DNA of 11,408 bases from Lachnospiraceae bacterium (GTDB lineage Bacteria; Bacillota; Clostridia; Lachnospirales; Lachnospiraceae): assembly GCA_014804225.1 (NCBI GenBank), contig JAAVAF010000040.1, positions 9,102-20,509 on the forward strand. The letters run 5' to 3'. The notes below the pieces were generated by a model. It did not search any database and was not told the origin of the DNA. It worked only from the letters and a program-made list of their open reading frames with translations. The translations under genes were made by a program, and so were the position numbers. Below are positions 1 to 6,421 of this stretch, in pieces (position 1 is the stretch's first letter; each line of letters opens with the position of its first letter).

Positions 1-207
1 CAGTACAACGGTTATTACAGGAGGCGCATGAGCATTACGCCGGGACTTACCGGCATGTGGCAGGTGAGTGGAAGAAGCAATATTCATGATTTTGAGGAGA
101 TTGTAAAGCTTGATCTGGAATATATTGATAACTGGTCTTTGGGGCTTGACATCAAAATATTGTTTCTGACCGTATTTGCCGTGCTTGGCAGAAAGGGCTC
201 GAAGTGA
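1..207 (+). CDS. Polyprenyl-phosphate sugar-1-phosphate transferase, C-terminal end (partial)
   Basis: The window opens inside this gene; 68 codons and a TGA stop are visible. The fragment carries the C-terminal signature of the bacterial sugar transferase family (WbaP/WcaJ/CpsE type): ITPGLTGMWQVSGRS, then DLEYIDNWSLGLDIKIL, then a hydrophobic tail. Such enzymes start repeat-unit synthesis by moving a sugar-1-phosphate from a nucleotide sugar to undecaprenyl phosphate at the inner face of the membrane. The catalytic and membrane parts lie upstream, so the sugar cannot be guessed. The stop codon shares one base with the ATG of the next gene (TGATG), which suggests translational coupling and one operon. 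Family assignment is firm; subfamily is not. Confidence 0.9.
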   Translation, partial: QYNGYYRRRMSITPGLTGMWQVSGRSNIHDFEEIVKLDLEYIDNWSLGLDIKILFLTVFAVLGRKGSK

Positions 208-950
208 TGGAGGAATTACAGTACTGCGAAATCTTAGGAGTACAGATTAATGTCACCAATATGAACAGGACGCTTGATTATATCGGAGCGCATTTAGAGG
301 AGCTTCGGGGAAATTATATCTGCGTGTCAAACGTTCACACGACGGTGATGGCATATGAGGACAGTGCGTACCGTAATATACAAAATAGCGGCGCGATGGC
401 GCTTCCGGACGGGGCGCCGCTCTCTGTATACAGTAGAAAACATGGGTTTGCAGACGCTGGTCGTGTAACGGGGCCGGATTTGATGTTAGAACTGATAAAA
501 GCATCGAAAGAGAAAGGATACAGGCACTTTTTTTATGGTGCGACGCAGGAAACACTTGGAGCGATGCAGGCAGCAATTGAGCGGGATTACCCCGGCACAT
601 GTATTGCGGGAATGTACGCGCCGCCGTTTCGACCGCTGAATGCTTCGGAGGACGCTGCGGTGGTAAGCATGATCAATCAGGCAAACCCGGATTTTATCTG
701 GGTCGGACTTGGTGCGCCCAAACAAGAGCAGTGGATGTATGAGCACCGCGGAATGCTTTGCGGGGTGTCCGTGGGAGTCGGTGCGGCATTTGATTATCTT
801 GCAGGCGATATCAAAAGAGCGCCGAAGATCATGCAAAAGCTTTGCCTTGAGTGGCTTTATCGGCTGCTGCAGGACCCGAAAAGGCTGTGGAAACGATATG
901 TTACGACGAACTTTAAATTTATCAAATATATAAAAAAGAAAGCAGAGTAA
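207..950 (+). CDS. WecG/TagA/CpsF family glycosyltransferase (GT26)
   Basis: A 247-residue protein, the usual size for this family. Such enzymes add the second sugar, often N-acetylmannosamine or its uronate, to a lipid-linked first sugar at the cytoplasmic membrane face. Visible family motifs are SNVHTTVMAY near residue 45 (the region of the proposed catalytic Thr in TagA), LPDGAPL with Asp68 (matching the conserved Asp), FFYGATQE, and GLGAPKQEQWMYEHR. The C-terminal membrane-association tail contains GAAFDYLAGDIKRAP and LEWLYRLLQDPKRLWKRY. I chose the ATG at 207 because it overlaps the preceding TGA by one base; a GTG one codon earlier (204) is also possible. Following a priming transferase directly is the expected order for glycopolymer assembly. 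The actual sugar is not readable from sequence. Confidence 0.93.
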   Translation: MEELQYCEILGVQINVTNMNRTLDYIGAHLEELRGNYICVSNVHTTVMAYEDSAYRNIQNSGAMALPDGAPLSVYSRKHGFADAGRVTGPDLMLELIKASKEKGYRHFFYGATQETLGAMQAAIERDYPGTCIAGMYAPPFRPLNASEDAAVVSMINQANPDFIWVGLGAPKQEQWMYEHRGMLCGVSVGVGAAFDYLAGDIKRAPKIMQKLCLEWLYRLLQDPKRLWKRYVTTNFKFIKYIKKKAE

Positions 951-951
951 G

Positions 952-1863
952 ATGAAAGAAAATAAGGTATGGTACCATGCAGACGATTTTGGCGTGAGCA
1001 TAGAACAGTCGAAACGAATCCTTACCTGTTATACGGATGGAGCGTTAAACAGTATTAGTATTCTTCCAAATGTAGACGACTTGAGTGGTGCGCTTGCGCT
1101 TCTGAATGAGGTCGATGCAGATTGCAAAATCAGGCGTGTGCTGCATTTGAATTTTGTGGAGGGCAAACCGCTTGCCGGTGCGCAGACGGTACCGCTTTTG
1201 GTAGACAAGATGGGATTTTTTGACAAATCGTTTGAGACACTGCTTATGCAAAGCTGGACGGCAGGCAACAAAAAGTGTACTATGCTGAAACAACAGCTTT
1301 GTGCGGAAATCAGGGCGCAGCTTCGTGCGGTTACGCAGGATTATGATTTCCAAATTACGGCGATTGATGCGCATCAGCATTATCATATGATACCGATGAT
1401 TTTTGATTGCATGATGAAGGTTTTGGAGGAGGAGGAATTTCGACCGTTAGAGATTTGTCAGATACGCGTACCGGTTGATCCAATTAACATTGCGTTTTCC
1501 GTAAGAAACCGTCCGCAAAAGATGTTACCGATAAATTTGGTAAAGTGGCTGATACTCAAACTATTGTCGATAAGAAATTGTAAGAGATTAAAAGAAAAAG
1601 GGATTGAAGTTCCGGTATTTTTTGGTATATTGTATACTTGTGAGATGAAATGGGATATTGTAAGTATACTGCTTCCAAAATATAAGGAATATGCCGAACA
1701 AAAAGGTAAGTCTTTAGAATTGATGTTCCATCCCGGAAATCTCACGACGGAGTATGAACTGCCGGATAGAAGGCGCGGGGAGCTTCGCGCGTTTTATATG
1801 TCGGATAACCGTTTTTTTGAGGCGGAATGTTTAAAAACATTAAAACGGACAGATTTATTGTAG
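952..1863 (+). CDS. YdjC/ChbG-HpnK family carbohydrate deacetylase
   Basis: A 303-residue protein beginning one base after the previous stop. It has the hallmarks of the YdjC-like (ChbG/HpnK) metal-dependent deacetylases: HADDFG at residues 9-14, the DAHQHYH metal/active-site stretch (Asp139, His141, His143, His145), and a C-terminal MFHPG with His260. Family members remove N-acetyl groups from glycans or glycolipids such as diacetylchitobiose or hopanoid glucosamine. In this context it could deacetylate an amino sugar of the lipid-linked intermediate or polymer; that is inference. No signal peptide or membrane span is evident, so it should act in the cytoplasm. Its gene ends with TAG, showing that amber is a normal stop here. 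Confidence 0.88.
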   Translation: MKENKVWYHADDFGVSIEQSKRILTCYTDGALNSISILPNVDDLSGALALLNEVDADCKIRRVLHLNFVEGKPLAGAQTVPLLVDKMGFFDKSFETLLMQSWTAGNKKCTMLKQQLCAEIRAQLRAVTQDYDFQITAIDAHQHYHMIPMIFDCMMKVLEEEEFRPLEICQIRVPVDPINIAFSVRNRPQKMLPINLVKWLILKLLSIRNCKRLKEKGIEVPVFFGILYTCEMKWDIVSILLPKYKEYAEQKGKSLELMFHPGNLTTEYELPDRRRGELRAFYMSDNRFFEAECLKTLKRTDLL

Positions 1864-1865
1864 CC

Positions 1866-1892
1866 TTGCGCAATAATATAACTTATGCGCAA
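1866..1892 (+). other. Intercistronic hairpin
   Basis: In the 56-base gap between the deacetylase and lipoprotein genes, TTGCGCA (1866-1872) pairs with TGCGCAA (1886-1892). With a bulged A at 1873, three further A/T pairs extend the stem, leaving a 6-base loop. No T-tract follows, so it is not a classical terminator. It may be a processing, stability or attenuating element between operon genes. Function unproven. Confidence 0.4.
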
Positions 1893-1919
1893 AGAGTGTG
1901 TGCAGAAAAGAGGAGGATT

Positions 1920-3062
1920 ATGAAAAAGAAGGTTAAAATGACAGTTGCTTTAGTGCTTACGGCAGCGTTTACGCTTACGGCATGCACTGCTGACGCGCAG
2001 CGTACCAATGACGAAGTGATTGTAAGAGAAAGTGAGCCTGTGACGTTTTCAGGCTGTGTCGCAGGGTGTACGTGCAGCGGCTGCATCTGCTGCGGGACAA
2101 ACGATGTGCCGACGGATACAAGTGTGGAGGAGCCCACGGAGCCGATAACGGAAATGCAGACGGAAAATACGACTGCTTCAGTACAGACACAGCCATCGGT
2201 AGTTGAGGTGCCGGATGACGGTGGAATGGTAATTGAGCTTACGGAAGGAGAGCTTGCTGCAAGGCGCGAGCAGCAGGCAAATTTTGCAAAAGCGCGCGAA
2301 ACGCTCTATAAGAGCAGCGATTCGCTTGATAAGACAGAAAAGATTAATCAGATGGATCGACAAATTCTTGCAAACAATGCATATGATTTTGGCGATAAGA
2401 CGATTGTATTCATTGGCGACAGCATTACAGAGGGTATTACAAGCTCCGTGGATCAGAACGGAAATTATATAAGCTATGTTACATATGTCAATTCTTATCT
2501 GCATTTCGAGAATGTGTTAAATCATGGCAAAGGCGGAAGAATGTTTTCCGCATACGGCGGCGACGAGCTTTCGCTTGCGATGAATTTTGGCAATGTAACA
2601 AACATTAATTCCGATATTATCGTGGTTTTTGCCGGTGTCAATGATTATCTATGCGTTACGGAGAATAAGCATTTTGGAAGTGTAAACGATACGCTTACCA
2701 CGGGAAATTACTGCGGTTCTGTGCGCTCTTTTATGTCGCAGCTGCAGGAATATTACGGCGACCGGGAGATTTTCTTTGTCACGATGTACGATATTAATAA
2801 AACGTCAAGTGCCACTTACGCTGACTTTAATGGTCAACCAACACTCGGCGATTTTATGGATGCGGAGAAAAAGCTTGCCAAAGAATTTGGATTTCATATC
2901 ATTGATTTGTATGGCACCGGTTTTATGGACTGTTCATCAAAAGAGGCGTCCGACTACTTTTTGCGGGACGGACTTCACCCTAAGGATAGCGGCAGTATTT
3001 ACTTGGGAGAGCATATTGCTGCCGAGTTGTCGCTTTACTTCGGACAAAAGGAAGGAAACTAA
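1920..3062 (+). CDS. SGNH/GDSL-hydrolase lipoprotein with a Cys cluster
   Basis: A 380-residue predicted lipoprotein. The start is fixed by AGGAGG at 1911-1916, four bases before the ATG; an open frame extends upstream to 1827 but overlaps the previous gene and would bury the signal peptide. Residues 1-22 form a basic, hydrophobic signal ending in lipobox LTAC (lipidated Cys22). An unusual segment has six cysteines in 13 residues (46, 50, 52, 55, 57, 58), followed by a Thr/Glu/Pro-rich linker to about residue 105. The catalytic domain shows the SGNH blocks: IGDSITEG with nucleophile Ser168, HGKGGRM, GVND with Asn241, and DGLHP with Asp350 and His353. SGNH enzymes are esterases, acyltransferases or O-deacetylases; an exported polysaccharide O-acetyl esterase is plausible. 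Substrate unknown. The TAA stop overlaps the next ATG by one base. Confidence 0.88.
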   Translation: MKKKVKMTVALVLTAAFTLTACTADAQRTNDEVIVRESEPVTFSGCVAGCTCSGCICCGTNDVPTDTSVEEPTEPITEMQTENTTASVQTQPSVVEVPDDGGMVIELTEGELAARREQQANFAKARETLYKSSDSLDKTEKINQMDRQILANNAYDFGDKTIVFIGDSITEGITSSVDQNGNYISYVTYVNSYLHFENVLNHGKGGRMFSAYGGDELSLAMNFGNVTNINSDIIVVFAGVNDYLCVTENKHFGSVNDTLTTGNYCGSVRSFMSQLQEYYGDREIFFVTMYDINKTSSATYADFNGQPTLGDFMDAEKKLAKEFGFHIIDLYGTGFMDCSSKEASDYFLRDGLHPKDSGSIYLGEHIAAELSLYFGQKEGN

Positions 3063-3625
3063 TGGAAGGACTTAATTTATTTGAGTCAAACATACTTTTA
3101 TGGATACAGGAAAATCTAAGAATAGACGCGCTTGATTCGCTGATGCTTTTGGTGTCAGCGGTCAACAATGCAGGAATACTGTCGATTTTGGTGGTGACAC
3201 TGCTTCTTTTGCTACGCAGATACCGCCCGGTCGGTGTTACGGCATTTTTCTCGCTTGCAATCGAGTTTCTGTTGGTAAACCTGACGATTAAGAATGTTGT
3301 GGCAAGGGTAAGACCATATATCGTTAATGAGAAGCTTTTGCTGCTTGGGCATGTGCCGTATGACTATTCTTTTCCGTCGGGACATTCGGGGGCTGCATTT
3401 GCGGTGGCTGTGGTGCCGTTTGTGTGCGGACGGGATGGCGCAATACCAAACAAGTGTGGTGTATTTGCCTTGGCGGCGGCGTTTTTGATCGCGTTGTCAA
3501 GATTGTACAATGCAGCGCATTATCCGACGGACGTGCTCGTAGGAATTTTGATCGGAACGGTTACGAGCATTCTTGCCTACAAATATATTTATTTACGTTG
3601 GTTCAAACGAAAATTAGGAGATTGA
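3062..3625 (+). CDS. PAP2-family membrane phosphatase
   Basis: A 187-residue polytopic membrane protein with the complete PAP2 acid phosphatase signature: KNVVARVRP (Lys77 to Pro85; K-x6-RP), PSGH (His108), and SRLYNAAHYPTD (Arg147, His153, Asp157). Hydrophobic helices surround these motifs, and the active site should face the outer surface. Homologues dephosphorylate undecaprenyl pyrophosphate, phosphatidylglycerol phosphate or other lipid phosphates. Within a glycopolymer operon, recycling of the undecaprenyl carrier is the most natural role, but substrate cannot be settled by sequence. It is joined to the lipoprotein gene by a TAATG overlap and to the next gene by a two-base gap. Confidence 0.92.
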   Translation: MEGLNLFESNILLWIQENLRIDALDSLMLLVSAVNNAGILSILVVTLLLLLRRYRPVGVTAFFSLAIEFLLVNLTIKNVVARVRPYIVNEKLLLLGHVPYDYSFPSGHSGAAFAVAVVPFVCGRDGAIPNKCGVFALAAAFLIALSRLYNAAHYPTDVLVGILIGTVTSILAYKYIYLRWFKRKLGD

Positions 3626-3627
3626 CA

Positions 3628-4698
3628 GTGGAAGTGGAAATGATCAAGTGGTGCATATTGCTGATACTCGTAATTCCTGTGCCCTTTTTTCTGGGAATGA
3701 TCCCGGTAAAATATATGAACAGCTTGCAGAGAACACCCGCAATGACGTATGTCTGCGGGTGGTTTGTGAGCTTTTTTACATTTGAATTGACAGCGGTGCC
3801 CTTTATTCTGCTGGAGAAGTCTTTTTCGGCGCTTGTCATAACCTATACATTGCTGATATCGGTTCTTTTGGTATATGCAATCTGGTCATCAAGGGGAGTA
3901 TGGGCTGATTATTTTAAAAACATACGTTCGACAAAAGCGCAGCCGTTTCTGGTAAAAATCGGCTGGCTTCTTGTCTTTTTGCTGATCGGGGTTCAGGTTT
4001 TTGCAGCAGTGTTTTATGAGTATTATGACGGTGATGACTCCTATTATATCGCAACAAGCGTGCTCACGGACACATTTGACACAATGTACCTTCGGGATGC
4101 CTATACCGGTTATATTTATCCGCTTGATGCAAGACATGCCCTTGCGCCTGTTCCGATTTATCAGGCATGGCTGTCGAGACTGAGCGGGATACACCCCGCA
4201 ATTGTTGCGCACAGCGTGCTTTCGGCAGTGTGGCTTGTCTTTATGTACTGCATTTATGGTCAAATTGGAAACAGGCTTTTGCCGATTACCAGGAAAGAGG
4301 GCAGAGCAAAAAGCAACTTCCGTCCTGTGTTCCTCATATTGATTGCGCTGTGGTTTGCCTTCGGAAATATTTCGCTTTATACGGCGGAAACCTTTGCGAT
4401 GACAAGAACATGGCAAGGTAAGGGAATGATGGCGGGAATGGTGCTCCCGGGGCTGATTTTGTGTCTGATTTGCCTCTCGCGCGAGAAAGTGAGTCTCGGC
4501 ATCTGGATTCTTTATGAGTGCGTGCTTGTATCGGCAGTTTTCGCCACAAGCATCTCCTTTATGCTGATTCCGACGATTGTCGGCGTTTCTGCAGTGCTGA
4601 TTGGACTCAAAAAGAAAAGTGTGCGCGAGGCAGTAAAAATTTTTGTGTGCTGTGTGCCGTGCCTGTTGTTGGCGGTGTGCTATATCGTTGTCAAATAG
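3628..4698 (+). CDS. Polytopic membrane protein, N-terminal part (DUF6077/GT-C-like), ended by an in-frame TAG
   Basis: A 356-residue, very hydrophobic protein. The GTG start at 3628 sits seven bases after AGGAG (3616-3620); ATG 3640 is an alternative. Several membrane helices are visible (about residues 6-26, 45-66, 70-90 and 112-133, then more). An external loop after the fourth helix has YYDGDDSYY with Asp136-Asp137, reminiscent of the acidic loop motif of GT-C glycosyltransferases. The sequence resembles the clostridial DUF6077 membrane family by recall. The frame stops at TAG (4696-4698) right after a helix, and the next gene continues in the same frame 12 bases on. The two may be halves of one protein of about 640 residues, split by a nonsense change. 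If so this gene is a disrupted gene rather than a natural end. A role as a lipid-linked sugar transferase is inference. Confidence 0.75.
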   Translation: MEVEMIKWCILLILVIPVPFFLGMIPVKYMNSLQRTPAMTYVCGWFVSFFTFELTAVPFILLEKSFSALVITYTLLISVLLVYAIWSSRGVWADYFKNIRSTKAQPFLVKIGWLLVFLLIGVQVFAAVFYEYYDGDDSYYIATSVLTDTFDTMYLRDAYTGYIYPLDARHALAPVPIYQAWLSRLSGIHPAIVAHSVLSAVWLVFMYCIYGQIGNRLLPITRKEGRAKSNFRPVFLILIALWFAFGNISLYTAETFAMTRTWQGKGMMAGMVLPGLILCLICLSREKVSLGIWILYECVLVSAVFATSISFMLIPTIVGVSAVLIGLKKKSVREAVKIFVCCVPCLLLAVCYIVVK

Positions 4699-4710
4699 AG
4701 AGAGAGGGCT

Positions 4711-5556
4711 ATGATGATTGCTTCGCTTGGAGTGGCTGCAAAGACCGTGTTTGAGGATATTGTTTTATATAATAACGGGAGTTTTTTAATCCCGCTTTTT
4801 CTGATTGCGCTTTTGTTTTTGTGGGTTACGGAAAAAAATAAGAGTACAAGAGTTGCCCTTGTATATCTTGTGACGGCCCTTGCTTTTGTTTTCTTGTGTC
4901 CGATTTATGTGTGGGTGGGAATGAAGATTGATGCTGCGATTTACTACCGCGTGTTTTGGGCGCTGCCGATGGGCGTGATTGTATGTTTCTGTGCGGTAAA
5001 GCTGATGATGCGGTTTCGAAATATCATCAGCAGAGGACTTGTGTTTTTGCTTGCCATACTGGTAATCTGTATGAATGGTGATTTGGTATATACAAAGACG
5101 CTGCATTTTCGGTCGGTAAATGCCTATCATATGCCGCAGCAGGTGATTGACGTGGCGGAGGCGTTAAGGCTTGAGCATTATCAGCCGATTGCCGTGCTTC
5201 CGGCGGAGCTTTTGCCGTTTTTCAGACAGTATACGGCGGATATCTTTACGCCTTATGGCAGAAATATTTTAGAGCCTGCATGGAGTTTTTCAAACGCGCT
5301 TTACGATGCGATGGAGGGCGATGGGACATACTATGACGCCGTGGAGGTGGCACGCTGTGCAAGAGACGAGCACTGTGTGTATGTGGTGCTCTCATGTGCA
5401 AAACAGATTCGTGGCGGCATGGAGGATCAAAATTATTTTTTGTTGGATTTTGTACAAGGCTATTATATTTATATGGATTACAATTACTATGATGTACTGA
5501 AGGAACAGGGACTTTTGGACGACGATGTGATTGCAGCGGGTGAAGCAGCAAGATAG
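4711..5556 (+). CDS. Polytopic membrane protein, C-terminal part of the preceding gene (DUF6077/GT-C-like)
   Basis: A 281-residue frame in the same reading frame as the preceding gene, separated only by TAG and four codons (RERA). The N-terminal half has about four to five membrane helices with a YYRVFWALP motif in one loop. From about residue 135 there is a soluble C-terminal domain, with acidic and aromatic stretches near the end. The organisation of a membrane bundle plus a soluble tail fits the second half of a GT-C-like or DUF6077 protein. A weak GAGG (4704-4707) lies six bases before a second ATG (4714), so reinitiation as a separate subunit is possible. No function can be claimed for it alone. 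It ends with TAG; a 30-base gap follows. Confidence 0.75.
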   Translation: MMIASLGVAAKTVFEDIVLYNNGSFLIPLFLIALLFLWVTEKNKSTRVALVYLVTALAFVFLCPIYVWVGMKIDAAIYYRVFWALPMGVIVCFCAVKLMMRFRNIISRGLVFLLAILVICMNGDLVYTKTLHFRSVNAYHMPQQVIDVAEALRLEHYQPIAVLPAELLPFFRQYTADIFTPYGRNILEPAWSFSNALYDAMEGDGTYYDAVEVARCARDEHCVYVVLSCAKQIRGGMEDQNYFLLDFVQGYYIYMDYNYYDVLKEQGLLDDDVIAAGEAAR

Positions 5557-5586
5557 AGTCGGGGTACGTGTGTAGGGAGGAACATT

Positions 5587-5955
5587 ATGGGAAAGAAGTT
5601 GAAAAATATTATTCTGCTGCAAGGTGTGGTGATGGTTTACACGTTTTCGGGCATTATGTCCAAGAAAGCGTCTCAGAATGGAAATGATCCCGTTAAGTTT
5701 TTAACATTTTTTGCATTGGAATTTGTCGTTCTTGCGATTTACGGGCTGTTATGGCAGCAAGTGATCAAGCATTTTGAGCTTTCTGTCGCCTATGCAAACC
5801 GCTCGATGGCGATTTTGTGGTCGATGCTGTGGGCGGTTGTATTTTTTGACGATATCATTACGGGAAAAAATATTTTTGGCGTTTTGTTTGTGCTGCTTGG
5901 CACCATTATTATCAATACGGATACCAAGGATTTGGAGGAGGCGGCAGATGATTAA
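5587..5955 (+). CDS. Small EmrE/EamA-like membrane protein, subunit 1
   Basis: A 122-residue protein with four predicted helices (about residues 7-27, 34-58, 69-88, 93-110), starting six bases after GGGAGG (5575-5580). The helix 3-4 region (LSVAYANRSMAILWSML, then GVLFVLLGTIIIN) is typical of the small multidrug resistance and ArnE/ArnF group. The first helix has no glutamate at the place of EmrE Glu14 when aligned by eye (Tyr18 or Thr19 falls there), so proton-driven drug efflux is doubtful. It overlaps a second such gene by 8 bases, which suggests an obligate heterodimer. Within this cluster, a lipid-linked sugar flippase of ArnE/ArnF type is the best guess. The C-terminus is acidic (DLEEAADD). 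Confidence 0.82.
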   Translation: MGKKLKNIILLQGVVMVYTFSGIMSKKASQNGNDPVKFLTFFALEFVVLAIYGLLWQQVIKHFELSVAYANRSMAILWSMLWAVVFFDDIITGKNIFGVLFVLLGTIIINTDTKDLEEAADD

Positions 5956-6286
5956 TCGTTATATGATTGTGATGTTTTTGTCTGTGAGCGCTGCGTCCGT
6001 ATCGCAGCTTTTATTGAAAAAAAGTGCGATGAAAAAGTATACTTCCATTATAAAGGAATATGTAAATCCGCTTGTGATCGGCGGATACGTAATCTTGATT
6101 TTGTCGATGTTTTTGACAATCTATGCATACAGCGGAATGGATTATAAAAACGGACCGATTATCGAATCGTTCGGCAATGTGCTTGTGCTTGTGTTGGGAT
6201 ATCTTTTTTTAAAAGAAAAAATCAGTTTCAAAAAATTAATCGGAATCGGATGTATTATGGTTGGAATGGCAGTATTTTACAGTTAG
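5948..6286 (+). CDS. Small EmrE/EamA-like membrane protein, subunit 2
   Basis: A 112-residue protein with four predicted helices. The ATG at 5948 lies inside the end of the previous gene, four bases after GGAGGAGGCG (5934-5943). The open frame continues upstream, but only this start has a ribosome binding site and a sensible size. The first helix reads SVSAASVSQLLLKKSA, like ArnE/ArnF proteins, and has no membrane Glu. The last part (LGYLFLKEKISFKKLIGIGCIMVGM) is the usual EamA/SMR C-terminal pattern. It should pair with the preceding 122-residue protein; the overlap couples their synthesis. A sugar-lipid flippase role is inferred from context only. This is the last gene of the upstream unit, and its stop is TAG. 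Confidence 0.82.
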   Translation: MINRYMIVMFLSVSAASVSQLLLKKSAMKKYTSIIKEYVNPLVIGGYVILILSMFLTIYAYSGMDYKNGPIIESFGNVLVLVLGYLFLKEKISFKKLIGIGCIMVGMAVFYS

Positions 6287-6303
6287 AAATTTGACATAAA
6301 TAG

Positions 6304-6332
6304 TTGCCATAATATCGAAACTCTGTTATGAT
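6304..6332 (+). promoter_or_regulatory. Sigma-A-type promoter with extended -10
   Basis: TTGCCA (6304-6309) and TATGAT (6327-6332) are separated by exactly 17 bases, and a TG at 6324-6325 forms an extended -10. Start of transcription is expected near 6339, giving a leader of about 80 bases before the muramidase gene at 6422. It lies just after the last operon gene, so the muramidase likely has its own expression. Confidence 0.7.
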
Positions 6333-6391
6333 TGAAATTGTTACAAAAGTGTTAAATACTGTCGGCATTGGCAGATAGGGTTTTATTGAAG

Positions 6392-6421
6392 AAGGAGGAT
6401 GTCTTTATAGACAACAGGGTG
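6392..6421 (+). promoter_or_regulatory. Distant Shine-Dalgarno with an intervening mini-hairpin
   Basis: AAGGAGG (6392-6398) is the only strong ribosome binding site upstream of the large gene, but it lies 23 bases before the ATG at 6422, too far for normal use. Between them TGTC (6400-6403) can pair with GACA (6410-6413) around a TTTATA loop. Folding this 14-base hairpin would reduce the effective spacing to 9 bases. The only in-frame starts closer are non-standard (ATA 6407). The arrangement is visible; its function is inference, and the 4-bp stem is weak. Confidence 0.5.

Noticed and set aside
486..1001. 171-residue minus-strand open frame
   Set aside because: It lies opposite the clearly conserved GT26 gene, and its product has no recognisable motif.
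1827..1919. Upstream extension of the lipoprotein frame
   Set aside because: It overlaps the deacetylase gene; ATG 1920 has an excellent ribosome binding site and begins a proper lipoprotein signal.
3424..3627. Upstream extension of the membrane-protein frame into the PAP2 gene
   Set aside because: The region is coded by PAP2 motifs in another frame, and GTG 3628 has a well-spaced AGGAG.
4696..4698. Amber codon recoding (for example pyrrolysine) in this organism
   Set aside because: Three other genes in the window end in TAG, and no recoding element is recognisable; mutation or a true stop is simpler.
6291..6318. Perfect TTGACA (6291-6296) as a -35 box
   Set aside because: At 16-17 bases only TATCGA or ATCGAA is available as -10; TTGCCA with the extended TGTTATGAT is the better promoter.
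6368..6421. N-terminal extension of the muramidase from TTG 6368
   Set aside because: No ribosome binding site precedes it, and the strong AAGGAGG would lie within the coding part; ATG 6422 is preferred.
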